Assembly: GCF_018130465.1 (NCBI RefSeq)
Contig: NZ_JAFCKJ010000001.1
Span: 806,001 to 870,000 of the forward strand
From: Bradyrhizobium canariense
GTDB taxonomy: Bacteria; Pseudomonadota; Alphaproteobacteria; Rhizobiales; Xanthobacteraceae
Direction: 5' to 3'
DNA length: 64,000 nt
Shown: positions 9,208 to 18,187 of the stretch, piece by piece
How the letters are laid out: each line of letters starts with the position of its first letter
Numbering within the stretch: the first letter of the stretch is position 1
Notes under the pieces: model-generated
Database searches by the model: none
Seen by the model: the letters and a program-made list of their open reading frames with translations, nothing else
What the model was told of the DNA's origin: nothing
Program-made: the position numbers and the translations under genes

Positions 9208-10791
9208 ATGCCTGCTTCAATCATCCTGTCCAACCTGTCGCTGTCCACGCCTGACGGACGTCCTCTTCTCTCCGACATCGATCTGACGTTCGGCGCCGAG
9301 CGGACCGGCCTCGTCGGCCGCAACGGCGTCGGGAAGACGACGCTGCTTGCATCGATTTCGCGCGAGCACATCCCCCAGTCGGGGCGCGTTGCCGTCAACG
9401 GAACCGTCGGTCTGCTGCGCCAGGACGTCCAGCCCCTTGCGGGCGCGAAGGTGATCGATCTGTTCGGTGCGCGAGCCGCGCTCGACCTTCTTCGCCGCGC
9501 TGAGCGCGGGGATGCCTCGGCCGAGGAGGTTTCCGAGGTCGATTGGACCCTCGAAACACGGCTTGCATCCGCCCTTGCGCTTGTCGGGTTCGACGTCGCT
9601 CCGGAGATCGAGCTCGACAGCCTATCGGGCGGGCAGGTCACGCGGGTTCGTCTCGCCGCGCTGATCTTCGCGGAGCCGGACTTCCTGCTGCTGGACGAGC
9701 CCACCAACAATCTCGATCGGGAGGGGCGCGAGGCCGTGATCGCTTTCCTTGCGTCCTGGCGCGGTGGGGCGATTGTCGTCAGCCACGATCGGAGCCTGCT
9801 CGAAACGATGGATGCGATTGTCGAGCTGACGTCGCTCGGAGCCGCGCGATACGGCGGCAATTGGAGCAGTTATTGCGAGCAGAAAGCCGTCGCGCTCGCG
9901 GCCGTCAAGCACGACCTCGCGCATGCCGAGAGGCGCCTGTCCGGAATCGACGGGAAGGCCCAGGAGGCGGCAGAGAGAAAAGCGCGCAGGGACAGCGGCG
10001 GGAAGAAGAAGCGCGCCAAGGGCGACATGCCGCGAATCCTGGCCGGCGCCCGCAAGGATCGCAGCGAAGACACCGGCGGCAAGACCGCGCAGATCGCCGA
10101 GCGGCGGCGCGCGGATGCGCTTGAGGCCGTCGATACGGCACGCCGGCGCATCGAGATTCTTCAGCCGCTGTCGGTGAAACTAACCTCGACCCGGCTGCCG
10201 GCGGGCAGGGAGGTGGCTTGGCTGGATTGCGTCAGCGCCGGCTATCGGCCGGACCGGAAGGTCTTGCACGATCTATCGCTCGCGATCGTCGGTCCGGAGC
10301 GCGTGGCCATTGTCGGGCCCAACGGTTCCGGCAAGACGACGCTGCTGAAACTCATCGCCGGCGAGCTGCATCCGCTCTCCGGCACCGTGCGGGTCAGGCC
10401 GGACCTTGCGCTGTTCGATCAGAAGGTCAGCCTGCTCGATCCCGCGATCTCCATCCTGGACAATTTTGGGCGCTTCAATCCGAAGGCGGATGCAAATGAA
10501 TGCCATGCCGCCCTGGCCCGGTTCATGTTTCGAGCCGATGCCGCCCTGCAGATCGTCGGAAGCCTGAGCGGCGGGCAGATCTTTCGCGCAGGCCTTGCCT
10601 GCGTGCTGGGCGGAGCCACGCCGCCGTCCCTGCTGATCCTCGACGAGCCGACCAATCATCTGGACATCGAATCCATCGAAGCCGTCGAAGCAGGTCTGAG
10701 GGCCTATGACGGCGCGTTGCTCGTCGTCAGTCATGACGAGGCGTTCTTGCGGGCGATAGGGATCACGCGCAGGGTCGAACTGGCGGGCTAA
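9208..10791 (+). CDS. ABC-F family ATP-binding protein
   Basis: A 527-residue protein with two ABC ATPase domains and no membrane segment. Walker A motifs are GRNGVGKTT (about 37-45) and GPNGSGKTT (about 371-379); signatures are LSGGQVTRVRLA and LSGGQIFRAGLA; Walker B motifs are LLLDEPTNNLD and LILDEPTNHLD. The linker between the domains is rich in charged residues, like the P-site tRNA interaction motif of ABC-F proteins. These proteins act on ribosomes rather than in transport. The ATG at 9208 follows a GGGG run; an in-frame TTG lies 18 bases upstream. No resistance gene is adjacent, so a general translation factor role or an antibiotic-protection role both remain open. Confidence 0.9.
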   Translation: MPASIILSNLSLSTPDGRPLLSDIDLTFGAERTGLVGRNGVGKTTLLASISREHIPQSGRVAVNGTVGLLRQDVQPLAGAKVIDLFGARAALDLLRRAERGDASAEEVSEVDWTLETRLASALALVGFDVAPEIELDSLSGGQVTRVRLAALIFAEPDFLLLDEPTNNLDREGREAVIAFLASWRGGAIVVSHDRSLLETMDAIVELTSLGAARYGGNWSSYCEQKAVALAAVKHDLAHAERRLSGIDGKAQEAAERKARRDSGGKKKRAKGDMPRILAGARKDRSEDTGGKTAQIAERRRADALEAVDTARRRIEILQPLSVKLTSTRLPAGREVAWLDCVSAGYRPDRKVLHDLSLAIVGPERVAIVGPNGSGKTTLLKLIAGELHPLSGTVRVRPDLALFDQKVSLLDPAISILDNFGRFNPKADANECHAALARFMFRADAALQIVGSLSGGQIFRAGLACVLGGATPPSLLILDEPTNHLDIESIEAVEAGLRAYDGALLVVSHDEAFLRAIGITRRVELAG

Positions 10792-10820
10792 GTCGGCTGC
10801 CCCAGCGCATCGTCCTCACA

Positions 10821-10856
10821 ACAAAAACCCGACGCTCTGCCCCCAGCGCGTCGGGT
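10821..10856 (-). terminator. Intrinsic terminator of dctA
   Basis: Read on the minus strand, this is a perfect 9-bp stem, ACCCGACGC paired with GCGTCGGGT around a 12-base loop, followed by TTTTTGTTGT. It lies about 100 bases beyond the dctA stop codon. Confidence 0.8.
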
Positions 10857-10958
10857 AGAAAAAATGAGTATCAATCCGTGATCCCAACGCCGCTGTTGTG
10901 ACGCGTCCCGCAGCAATTTGCCACTCCGGGAAACTACCGCGTCGGGACGAGCGTGGTG

Positions 10959-12287
10959 TTACGCACCTCCGCCCGGTTCCAGCGCTTCGCCCATCTCCAG
11001 CGGATGGGCCATGGTCTCGTGCAGTGCATCGCGATCGAGCTCGCCTTCGGAGATGCTGATGACGACGCAGGCGACGCCGTTGCCGATCAGATTGGTCAGG
11101 GCGCGGCACTCGCTCATGAACTTGTCGATGCCGACCAGGATCGCGATCGACTGGATCGGGATGTCAGGCACGATCGAGAGCGTCGCCGCGAGCGTGATGA
11201 AGCCCGCTCCGGTCACGCCCGAGGCGCCCTTCGAGGTGATCATGGCGATGCCCAAAATGCCGAGCTCCTGCCAGATGGTCAGATGGGTGTTGGTCGCCTG
11301 CGCCAGGAACAGCGTTGCCAGCGTCATATAGATGTTGGTGCCGTCGAGGTTGAAGCTGTAACCGGTCGGAATGACGAGGCCGACCACCGAACGCGAGGCG
11401 CCGAGATGCTCCATCTTCTGGATCATCTGCGGCAGCACCGTCTCCGACGACGAGGTGCCGAGCACGATCAGGAGCTCGTCCTTGATGTAGGCGATGAAAC
11501 GCAGGATCGAGAAGCCGGCGAGCCGCGCGATTGCGCCGAGCACGATCACAACGAACAGGATGCTGGTGAGATAGAACGTGCCGATCAGGGCCGCGAGGTT
11601 GAGCAGCGAACCGAGGCCGTAGGCGCCGACGGTGAACGCCATCGCGCCGAACGCCCCGATCGGCGCGACGCGCACGATGATGCGGATGATGCCGAAGAAC
11701 ATCTTCGCGGCCTTGTCGATCGCCTCCGCAATGGGCTCGCCGGCCTTGCCGAGAAAGGCGATGGCGAAGCCCGACAGGATCGAGATCAGCAGCACCTGCA
11801 AGAGATCGCCGCGTGCGATGGCGCCAACATAGCTGTCGGGGATGATCGCCATCAAATGGGCGACGATGCCTTCCTCCTTGGCCTTGGTGACGTAGGTCGC
11901 CACCGACTTCGGGTCGATCGTGGCGGGATCGATGTTGAAGCCGTGTCCGGGCTGGAGCACCTCGCCGACCAGGAGGCCGACCGCGAGCGCGACGGTCGAG
12001 ACCGCCTCGAAATAGATCAGTGACTTCAGCCCGACCCGGCCGACGCGCTTGAGGTCGCCCATCGAGGAGATGCCGTGCACCACGGTGCAGAAGATCACCG
12101 GCGCGATCATCATCTTGATCAGCGCGATGAAGCCGTCGCCGAGCGGCTTCAGGGCCTTGCCGAGATCGGGATAGAAATAGCCGATGAGCACTCCGAGCGC
12201 GATCGCGATCAGCACCTGGATGTAGAGGATCTTGTACCAGGGCTGGTGCCGGCGGTGGATGGCTGGCTGGATCGCGATCTGTGTCAT
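10959..12287 (-). CDS. dctA: C4-dicarboxylate:cation symporter DctA (DAACS family)
   Basis: A 442-residue inner-membrane carrier with about eight membrane helices and two re-entrant loops. Diagnostic blocks are the serine-rich loop [13 protein letters not shown], the [16 protein letters not shown] motif, and [19 protein letters not shown], matching DctA/GltP transporters for succinate, malate and fumarate. The start at 12287 was chosen because [22 protein letters not shown] aligns with DctA N-termini; the longer open frame adds 23 unrelated residues. In rhizobia DctA feeds nitrogen-fixing bacteroids. The usual dctBD regulators are not adjacent, and no sigma-54 promoter was seen upstream. Confidence 0.95.
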   Translation of the reverse strand: MTQIAIQPAIHRRHQPWYKILYIQVLIAIALGVLIGYFYPDLGKALKPLGDGFIALIKMMIAPVIFCTVVHGISSMGDLKRVGRVGLKSLIYFEAVSTVALAVGLLVGEVLQPGHGFNIDPATIDPKSVATYVTKAKEEGIVAHLMAIIPDSYVGAIARGDLLQVLLISILSGFAIAFLGKAGEPIAEAIDKAAKMFFGIIRIIVRVAPIGAFGAMAFTVGAYGLGSLLNLAALIGTFYLTSILFVVIVLGAIARLAGFSILRFIAYIKDELLIVLGTSSSETVLPQMIQKMEHLGASRSVVGLVIPTGYSFNLDGTNIYMTLATLFLAQATNTHLTIWQELGILGIAMITSKGASGVTGAGFITLAATLSIVPDIPIQSIAILVGIDKFMSECRALTNLIGNGVACVVISISEGELDRDALHETMAHPLEMGEALEPGGGA

Positions 12288-12317
12288 AGAATAGGCCCCG
12301 GAACGTATTGATCTTGT

Positions 12318-12331
12318 TTGATTTGCATCAT
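12318..12331. promoter_or_regulatory. Possible FNR/FixK-type box between dctA and the NCS2 gene
   Basis: The sequence TTGAT-TTGC-ATCAT has one mismatch to the FNR/FixK palindrome TTGAT-N4-ATCAA. It lies 30 bases upstream of the dctA start, within the 125-base divergent intergenic region. The site is short and imperfect and could be chance. Confidence 0.25.
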
Positions 12332-12412
12332 GTGATGGCCGCCGCAGAAGCGACAATCACATTTTTGTCTGTTCGCACGAAGATCGGCCGCTGCACCGCA
12401 ACTGGGGGGAAC

Positions 12413-13731
12413 ATGCCGACTACAACGGGCTCCGAAGCGCGAGCGCAAAGCTATTTCCCGCGTTGGACTCTGAAGTCATCCGGCGTGATCATGCCCGAGG
12501 AGCGGCTGCCGCTTGGCCAGACCGTCGTCTCCGGTCTCCAGCATTGCGTCGCAATGTCGGGCTCAACGATCATCGCGCCGCTGCTGATGGGCTTCGATCC
12601 CAATGTTGCGGTCCTGTTTTCCGGCATCGGCACGCTGATCTTCTTCGTCATCGTCGCGGGGCGCGTGCCGAGCTATCTCGGCTCGAGCTTCGCGTTCATC
12701 GCGGTCGTCATCGCCGCCACCGGCTATGCCGGGCACGGGCCGAACCCGAACCTGTCGGTTGCGCTTGGCGGGATCGTCGGGGCCGGCGTCCTCTACGGCG
12801 TGATTGCGCTGATCGTGATGTGGTCGGGGGTTGGCTGGGTCGAGAGGCTGTTGCCGCCGGCCGTCACCGGCGCAGTGGTCGCTGCGATCGGCCTCAACCT
12901 CGCGCCCGTGGCGGTCAAGGCAGTGAGCGCCGGCGCATTCGACACAGGAATCGGGCTTGCGACCGTTCTGATCATTGGCGTGGTTGCCGTTGCCGCTCCG
13001 GCCTGTGGCGCCGCCTGCCGATCATCCTCGGCGCGATCGGCGGATATCTTTTGTACTTGCTGTTCGCCAACGGCCTCGGCTTCGGCAAGCCGATTGACTT
13101 CACTCAGCTTGCGGCTGCGCCGTGGATCGGCCTGCCGAGTTTCACCACGCCGACCTTCCAGGCCGATGCGATCGTCCTGATCGCGCCGGTGGCGATCATC
13201 CTCGTCGCCGAGAACCTCGGTCACATCAAGGCCGTTGGCGCCATGACGGGCCGGAGCCTCGATGACTATCTCGGCCGCGCCCTGCTCGCCGACAGCCTCG
13301 CGACCATCGTGGCGGCCTGCGGCGGCGGGACCGGCGTCACCACCTATGCCGAAAACATCGGCGTCATGGCGGCCACGAAAGTCTATTCGACGTTGCTGTT
13401 TGCCTTCGCGGCCATGGTGTCGATCGTGCTCGGCTTCTCGCCGAAGTTCGGCGCGCTGATCCTGTCGATCCCGGGTCCCGTCATCGGTGGGCTCTCGATC
13501 GTGCTGTTCGGATTGATCGCTGCGATGGCCGGCCGGATCTGGGTCGAGAACAAGGTCGACTTCTCAAGTCCAGCAAACCTGATCACCGTCGCGGTCGCGC
13601 TCACCGCGGGCGCCGGCGACCTCACGCTCAAATTCGGCGCCTTCACGATCGGCGGGATAGGCACCGCAACCTTTGGCGCCATCATCCTGTACCAGATACT
13701 GACTTCGCCATTCGCGCGCCGCGCCGAATGA
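12413..13731 (+). pseudogene. NCS2 (uracil/xanthine-type) permease, frameshifted
   Basis: Two overlapping frames together encode one nucleobase:cation symporter-2 protein of about 440 residues. The first part runs from the ATG at 12413 (preceded by GGGGGGA) through LPLGQTVVSGLQHCVAMSG and GRVPSYLGSSFAFIAV to about 12998. The second part resumes in the next frame with LWRRLPIILGAIGGYLLYLL and continues through the family motif AENLGHIKAVGAMTGR and GGGTGVTTYAENIGVM to 13731. Restoring one base in the CCGG run at 12998-13001 joins them (giving A-P-G-L-W-R-R). Everything else looks intact and under coding constraint, so this is either a very recent inactivation or a sequencing error in a G/C run. 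Confidence 0.82.
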
Positions 13732-13803
13732 ATCGCAGCGATGCGCTGAGGGATGGAACAAAAAGCCGGTTCCGTCGATGATCAGGCACCCCGGAGATAA
13801 CCC

Positions 13804-14640
13804 ATGCCGCAAACCGATCGTTCGACCTCGTTCCACTCGCGCCTCGTCGGCCAATACGCGCTGGTGACCGGTGCCTCGCAAGGCATCGGCCGTGCCGTCG
13901 CCATCCGGCTTGCCCAGGAAGGTGCGACCGTCGCCATCAACTATTTCGATCATCCCACGATGGCCGAGGAGACGCTCGCGCTCGCACGGACGGCATCGGG
14001 CGATCGCGGCCACGGCAGGCTTGATCACGTTATCGTCAAGGCCGATGTCGGCAACGAGCAGGACATCGCCGCGATGTTCGAGACGATCCTGGCGCGCTGG
14101 AAGCGCCTCGACTGCCTCGTCAACAATGCCGGCTTCCAGCGGGAATCGCCGAGCGAGGCGCTCGACGTCGAAACCTATCGCCGCATCATCGACGTCAATC
14201 TCAACGGCGCCGTCCTCTGCGCCCAGAAGGCGCTGGCCCATTTCGTCGCGCGCGGCGGAGGCGGCAGCATCATCAACTGCTCCAGCGTGCACCAGATCAT
14301 TCCAAAACCCGGTTATCTCGCTTATTCCATCAGCAAGGGCGGTCTGGCCAATCTGACGCGGACACTGGCGCTGGAATTCGCCGGCCGCGGCATTCGCGTC
14401 AATGCGGTGGGTCCCGGTGCGATCGATACGCCGATCAATGCGGCCTGGACCGGCGATCCGGACAAGCGCGGCGAAGTCAGCAGCCACATTCCGCTCGGAC
14501 GTGTCGGAGCGCCGGAAGAGATCGCCGCCGTGTTCGCCTTCCTCGCGTCGGAGGATGCCAGTTACATCACCGGGCAGACGATCTATGCCTGCGGAGGACT
14601 GACGCTGTTCCCCGAGTTCCGGGACAACTGGGCGAGCTAG
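13804..14640 (+). CDS. SDR-family oxidoreductase (glucose/ribitol dehydrogenase-like)
   Basis: A 278-residue classical short-chain dehydrogenase. It has the cofactor motif TGASQGIGRAVA, NNAG in CLVNNAGFQ, the catalytic Ser in NCSSVHQ, the YxxxK pair in YLAYSISKGG, and the C-terminal VGPGAIDTPI and YITGQTIYACGG blocks. RBS GGAGATAA precedes the ATG. Proteins of this group reduce or oxidise sugars and polyols with NAD(P). It stands alone after the NCS2 gene and the substrate cannot be inferred. Confidence 0.92.
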   Translation: MPQTDRSTSFHSRLVGQYALVTGASQGIGRAVAIRLAQEGATVAINYFDHPTMAEETLALARTASGDRGHGRLDHVIVKADVGNEQDIAAMFETILARWKRLDCLVNNAGFQRESPSEALDVETYRRIIDVNLNGAVLCAQKALAHFVARGGGGSIINCSSVHQIIPKPGYLAYSISKGGLANLTRTLALEFAGRGIRVNAVGPGAIDTPINAAWTGDPDKRGEVSSHIPLGRVGAPEEIAAVFAFLASEDASYITGQTIYACGGLTLFPEFRDNWAS

Positions 14641-14875
14641 CAAAGATCACGAGCGTCCTTGCTGTTCTCGAGGTCTGCCCGCGGCGCCGACGCTCATCGT
14701 CGAGACTTTTCGCGATGCACCCCAGCAACAGTCGGGAAAAACCGGGCTGTCGGCGCCACACGCACGGGCGAACTCAACCGAACGGTTGATGTCCGGCCCG
14801 CCGTCTTAACCCACATTCGCGACCGTATCTGGTCAATGATCAGGACAGACCCGACCTCTGGATCTGAGAGCGCAA

Positions 14876-16327
14876 ATGCTTCGTGCGATCACTAACGCGA
14901 TGTGTTGTTTGACCAAAGCCTTGGCTGCGGCCGTGGTGCTCGCCATGTTCGTCTTGACGCTTGATCTAGCGCCCGCCGCCGCGCAAGGGGTCTGCGGCGC
15001 GGCGGTGACAGGCACTGCGCTCGGTTCTGCGCCTGGCGTCGGCGCCGTCGCTTGTGGTGGCCAAGCGACCGGTAACGGCAGCGTGGCGATCGGCCAAAGC
15101 CAGGCAACGGGTAACGCCAGCACGGCAGTCGGTGGGGCCAGCAAGGCGGACGGAACGGGCGGGACCGCAAGCGGGTTCGGCAGCAGGGCGTCCGGAGTCT
15201 ACAGCACGGCGACCGGCATCGAAAGCGTAGCAGCCGCTGACTACAGCACGGCGACCGGCGGCTACAGCGCCGCGGCGGGCGTCGGCAGCACCGCGATGGG
15301 TGGCGGAGACGGAGCCGCAGTCGGCAATGCGGCCACCGCTTCTGGCATTTACAGTATCGCGATCGGAGGCGGTGGTGACGGAACCGCTGGCTTGGGTGCG
15401 CAATCGTCCGGTGACAGGGCGATCGCGATCGGTCTTGCCAGCGTCGCGGCGGGGGTATCCGCCACCGCGATCGGGAGCGGAGCCAGCGCCGGCACAACAA
15501 ATGCCGTCGCCCTGGGCAACGCGGTGACGGCAAGCGGCGGCAATTCCTTCGCGGCCGGCAACAACTCCCACGCCACCGGGGCGAGCGCTGTCGCGATCGG
15601 CGATGGCGCAACCGCCGGCACGGGCGCGAACGCGATTGCGATCGGTACCGGCGCCGTCTCGACCGGATCGATCGCAGTTGGCGCAGATTCGGCCGCGGCG
15701 TTCGGCAATACAGCCGTCGGCGACAACGCGAAGGCAAGTGCCGCCGCCGGCAGTTCTGCCTTCGGCAATGGCGCGACCGCGTCCGCGCTCAATGCGACCG
15801 CGATCGGTGCGGGAGCCTCGGCTGGTTTTACCAACTCCACCGCGGTCGGTTCCGGCGCAACGGCCACCGCCGCCAATCAGGTCGCGATCGGGACCGCAAC
15901 CAACATCTACCGCATGGCCGGCGTCGCGTCCGCGGCCAGCCTAGCGGCGCAGAGCGGGCCGGTCTCCTTCGTCACCACCGATGCGGCCGGCAATCTGGCG
16001 ACGTCGAGCTTCAATCCGGCGAGCATCACCTCGTTGCAGTCGCAGGTCACCTCGTTGCAATCGCAAGTGATGGACAACCGGCTCGAGGCACGCAGCGGCA
16101 CCGCGGTCGCGCTTGCGGCCGGCTCGATGCCGGCGCTGCAAGCGGGCCGCAAGTTCGCGCTCTCGGCCGGTTACGGCAATTTCGAGGGCGCCAACGCGTT
16201 TGCGGTCGGTGCCACCGCACTGCTCTATGACGGCAAGAGTTATGCGGTCATCGCCAATGCCGGCGGCGGCATCGGGCTTGAGCGCAACGTTGCAGGCGGG
16301 CGTGGTGCTGTCTCGATCCAGTGGTAG
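14876..16327 (+). CDS. Trimeric autotransporter adhesin (YadA-like), compact form
   Basis: A 483-residue secreted outer-membrane protein. A signal peptide (hydrophobic residues about 14-32, ending APAAAQG) is followed by a low-complexity head, residues about 55-355. The head is made of repeated 14-residue YadA/Hep-Hag units of the pattern AIGxxAxAxGxxSxAxG. A short coiled-coil stalk (SITSLQSQVTSLQSQVMDN) and a C-terminal anchor of about 80 residues complete the protein. The anchor contains NRLEARSGTAVALAAGSMPAL and ends in the aromatic residue expected of a beta-barrel C-terminus (SIQW). Trimeric autotransporters export their own passenger and mediate attachment. This one is small, with almost no stalk. 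The next gene follows immediately. Confidence 0.88.
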   Translation: MLRAITNAMCCLTKALAAAVVLAMFVLTLDLAPAAAQGVCGAAVTGTALGSAPGVGAVACGGQATGNGSVAIGQSQATGNASTAVGGASKADGTGGTASGFGSRASGVYSTATGIESVAAADYSTATGGYSAAAGVGSTAMGGGDGAAVGNAATASGIYSIAIGGGGDGTAGLGAQSSGDRAIAIGLASVAAGVSATAIGSGASAGTTNAVALGNAVTASGGNSFAAGNNSHATGASAVAIGDGATAGTGANAIAIGTGAVSTGSIAVGADSAAAFGNTAVGDNAKASAAAGSSAFGNGATASALNATAIGAGASAGFTNSTAVGSGATATAANQVAIGTATNIYRMAGVASAASLAAQSGPVSFVTTDAAGNLATSSFNPASITSLQSQVTSLQSQVMDNRLEARSGTAVALAAGSMPALQAGRKFALSAGYGNFEGANAFAVGATALLYDGKSYAVIANAGGGIGLERNVAGGRGAVSIQW

Positions 16328-16334
16328 GCAATCC

Positions 16335-16967
16335 GTGGTCGCCGTGATGCTGCGTTGGCTGGGCGCGGGCCTCGGTGTTCTAGTCCTTGGGCTGCTGATC
16401 CTGGGGGTGGTTACGACATCAGCACAGCAGACGCCGCCGCAACCGCACTCGGCATCGCCGCCGCAGCAACAGGCCGCCAAGCCCGCCAATATCGACCGCA
16501 ACGGCGTGCTGATGCTGATCCGCTCGACGCTGCTTGCGCTCGACCATGCCAACAAGACCGGGAACTACACCGTGCTGCGCGACCTCGGCGCGCCCGGCTT
16601 CCAGGTCAACACCGCCGCAAAGCTCGCGGAGATCTTTGCCAAGCAGCGTGGCGACAAGCTCGATCTCTCCGGCGTCGCGGTCATCGATCCGCAATTGTCG
16701 CTGCTGCCGCAGATCGAGCCGAACGGCCTCCTGCACATGGCAGGATTTTTTCCGTCGGTGCCATCTCAGGTGAATTTCGAACTGATGTTCGCACCGGTCG
16801 AAGGACAATGGCGCGTGTTCGGCGTGTCATTGTCGGTGGGCCAATCCGCACCGATGGCGCCCGCCGCGCCCGAAGCTGCGCCTGGCAAGGCCGTCGTCTC
16901 ACAGAAACAACCCGCGCCGCCGAAGCCGGGCGTGCCTGCGAAACAGCCTCCGGTCTCGACTCAATGA
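16335..16967 (+). CDS. Exported or membrane-anchored hypothetical protein, proline-rich C-terminus
   Basis: About 210 residues. An N-terminal hydrophobic segment (WLGAGLGVLVLGLLILGVV) is followed by a Pro/Gln-rich spacer, then a conserved-looking domain of about 110 residues (VLMLIRSTLLALDHANKTGNYTVLRDLG ... VNFELMFAPVEGQWRVFGVSLSV), and a tail rich in Pro, Ala and Lys. The start is uncertain: GTG at 16335 has an AGG site six bases upstream, and ATG at 16347 has none. It begins eight bases after the adhesin stop, so the two genes are probably co-transcribed and this may be an envelope accessory protein. The family was not recognised with certainty. Confidence 0.75.
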   Translation: MVAVMLRWLGAGLGVLVLGLLILGVVTTSAQQTPPQPHSASPPQQQAAKPANIDRNGVLMLIRSTLLALDHANKTGNYTVLRDLGAPGFQVNTAAKLAEIFAKQRGDKLDLSGVAVIDPQLSLLPQIEPNGLLHMAGFFPSVPSQVNFELMFAPVEGQWRVFGVSLSVGQSAPMAPAAPEAAPGKAVVSQKQPAPPKPGVPAKQPPVSTQ

Positions 16968-17019
16968 GGGACAAGGCGCGAATGCCGAACCTGTTGTTCG
17001 ATATGTCGGAGAGCCGGCC

Positions 17020-18150
17020 GTGATATCTGACGCCGCTTTGCTTTCAGAGCTGATCGGCCTGATTTACGACGCTGCGCTCGATCCCGCCTTGTGGCCGCGG
17101 GCCCTCGAACAGGCCTGCCTGTTTGTCGGCGGCTCCTCCGGCGCGCTGTTCTGGCATGACGCGTCCACCGAGCAAACCACGGTGCTGCACCTCTTCAACG
17201 AGGAGCCGGGCTACACAAAGCTCTATCTCGAGAAATATCTCGCCTTGAACCCGTGCTTTCCAGCGGCCGCCTTCTGCGAGGCTGGTCTCGTCTATGCATC
17301 CACCGACTTCGTCCCCTTCGAGGAGATGGTGGCGACGCGCTTCTATGAAGAGTGGATGAAGCCGCAGGGTATGATCGATGCGCTCGGGTCGAATCTGGAG
17401 AAGGGAGCAACCCATTCATCGACCGTCAGTGTCCGGATGCATGAGAAGGACGGTTTTGCCGACGTTGACGCCCGCCGCCGGTTTGCGCTGATCGTGCCGC
17501 ACTTCCAGCGCGCGGTCTCGATTGGCCGGCTGTTCGATCAGAACAGGGCGACGCAGGCGGTGTTGACCCAGACGCTCGACAGCGTTACGGCCGCCGTCTT
17601 TCTGGTTGGTCCCAACGGACGCCTCGCCTTCACAAACGCGCCCGGACGCGTGATGCTGGACGAGGCCGCGCTGCTCACCGAAAGAAACGGAACGTTGTTC
17701 GCTGCTGCCCTCGACGCGCAGCGCGCATTGCGCGAAGCGCTTGTCGCCGCGGAGAACGGCAACGCGGCGACCGACAGCGGTGGCCCGATTCCGCTCGCGA
17801 CCTCGCAAGGCCGCTGGTTCGCCAACGTGCTGCCGCTGACCTCGGGGGATCGGCGGCGTACTGGCGCGCTGCATTCCGCGGTTGCCGCGGTGTTCGTGCG
17901 CAAGGCCTCGCCGGCCAGCCCGCCGCCGCTGGAGGCGCTTGCAAAACTCTACAGGCTCACCGCAAGCGAGGTCCGCCTGATCGAGGCCGTGATGAAGGTG
18001 AGCGGGGTGAAGGCGCTGGCCGGGCTGCTCGGGCTGACGCAGGCCACCGTCAAGACGCACCTCCATAACGTCTTCCGCAAGACCGGCACGGCGCGGCAGA
18101 GCGAGCTCGTGAAGCTGATTGCGGGATTCCACCCGTCCAAACGGCCGTGA
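17020..18150 (+). CDS. LuxR-type helix-turn-helix transcriptional regulator
   Basis: A 376-residue protein. The first 290 residues form a sensor-like region without membrane segments, with a PAS-like portion around VTAAVFLVGPNGRLAFTNAPGR. The C-terminal 65 residues are a LuxR/GerE HTH (LYRLTASEVRLIEAVMKVSGVKALAGLLGLTQATVKTHLHNVFRKTG in sequence order). The start codon is GTG at 17020, preceded by GGAGAG. Proteins of this layout are common in Bradyrhizobium and usually lack a defined ligand. It follows the exported protein gene by 52 bases and could regulate the adhesin pair, but no evidence for that is visible. Confidence 0.87.
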   Translation: MISDAALLSELIGLIYDAALDPALWPRALEQACLFVGGSSGALFWHDASTEQTTVLHLFNEEPGYTKLYLEKYLALNPCFPAAAFCEAGLVYASTDFVPFEEMVATRFYEEWMKPQGMIDALGSNLEKGATHSSTVSVRMHEKDGFADVDARRRFALIVPHFQRAVSIGRLFDQNRATQAVLTQTLDSVTAAVFLVGPNGRLAFTNAPGRVMLDEAALLTERNGTLFAAALDAQRALREALVAAENGNAATDSGGPIPLATSQGRWFANVLPLTSGDRRRTGALHSAVAAVFVRKASPASPPPLEALAKLYRLTASEVRLIEAVMKVSGVKALAGLLGLTQATVKTHLHNVFRKTGTARQSELVKLIAGFHPSKRP

Positions 18151-18187
18151 TCTGGCAAAAGCTGCCTGCGCAGACTACATCTGCGCC

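Noticed and set aside
10959-12287. A sigma-54 promoter for dctA
   Set aside because: No GG-N10-GC element was found in the 125-base upstream gap, unlike the classical rhizobial dctA.
14892-15737. Arg/Ser/Cys-rich minus-strand frame over the adhesin
   Set aside because: It is the reverse reading of the repetitive head region; composition is an artefact of the repeats.
15040-15900. Regularly spaced repeats that could suggest a CRISPR array
   Set aside because: The repeats are in-frame, degenerate 42-base units encoding YadA head motifs, without unique spacers.
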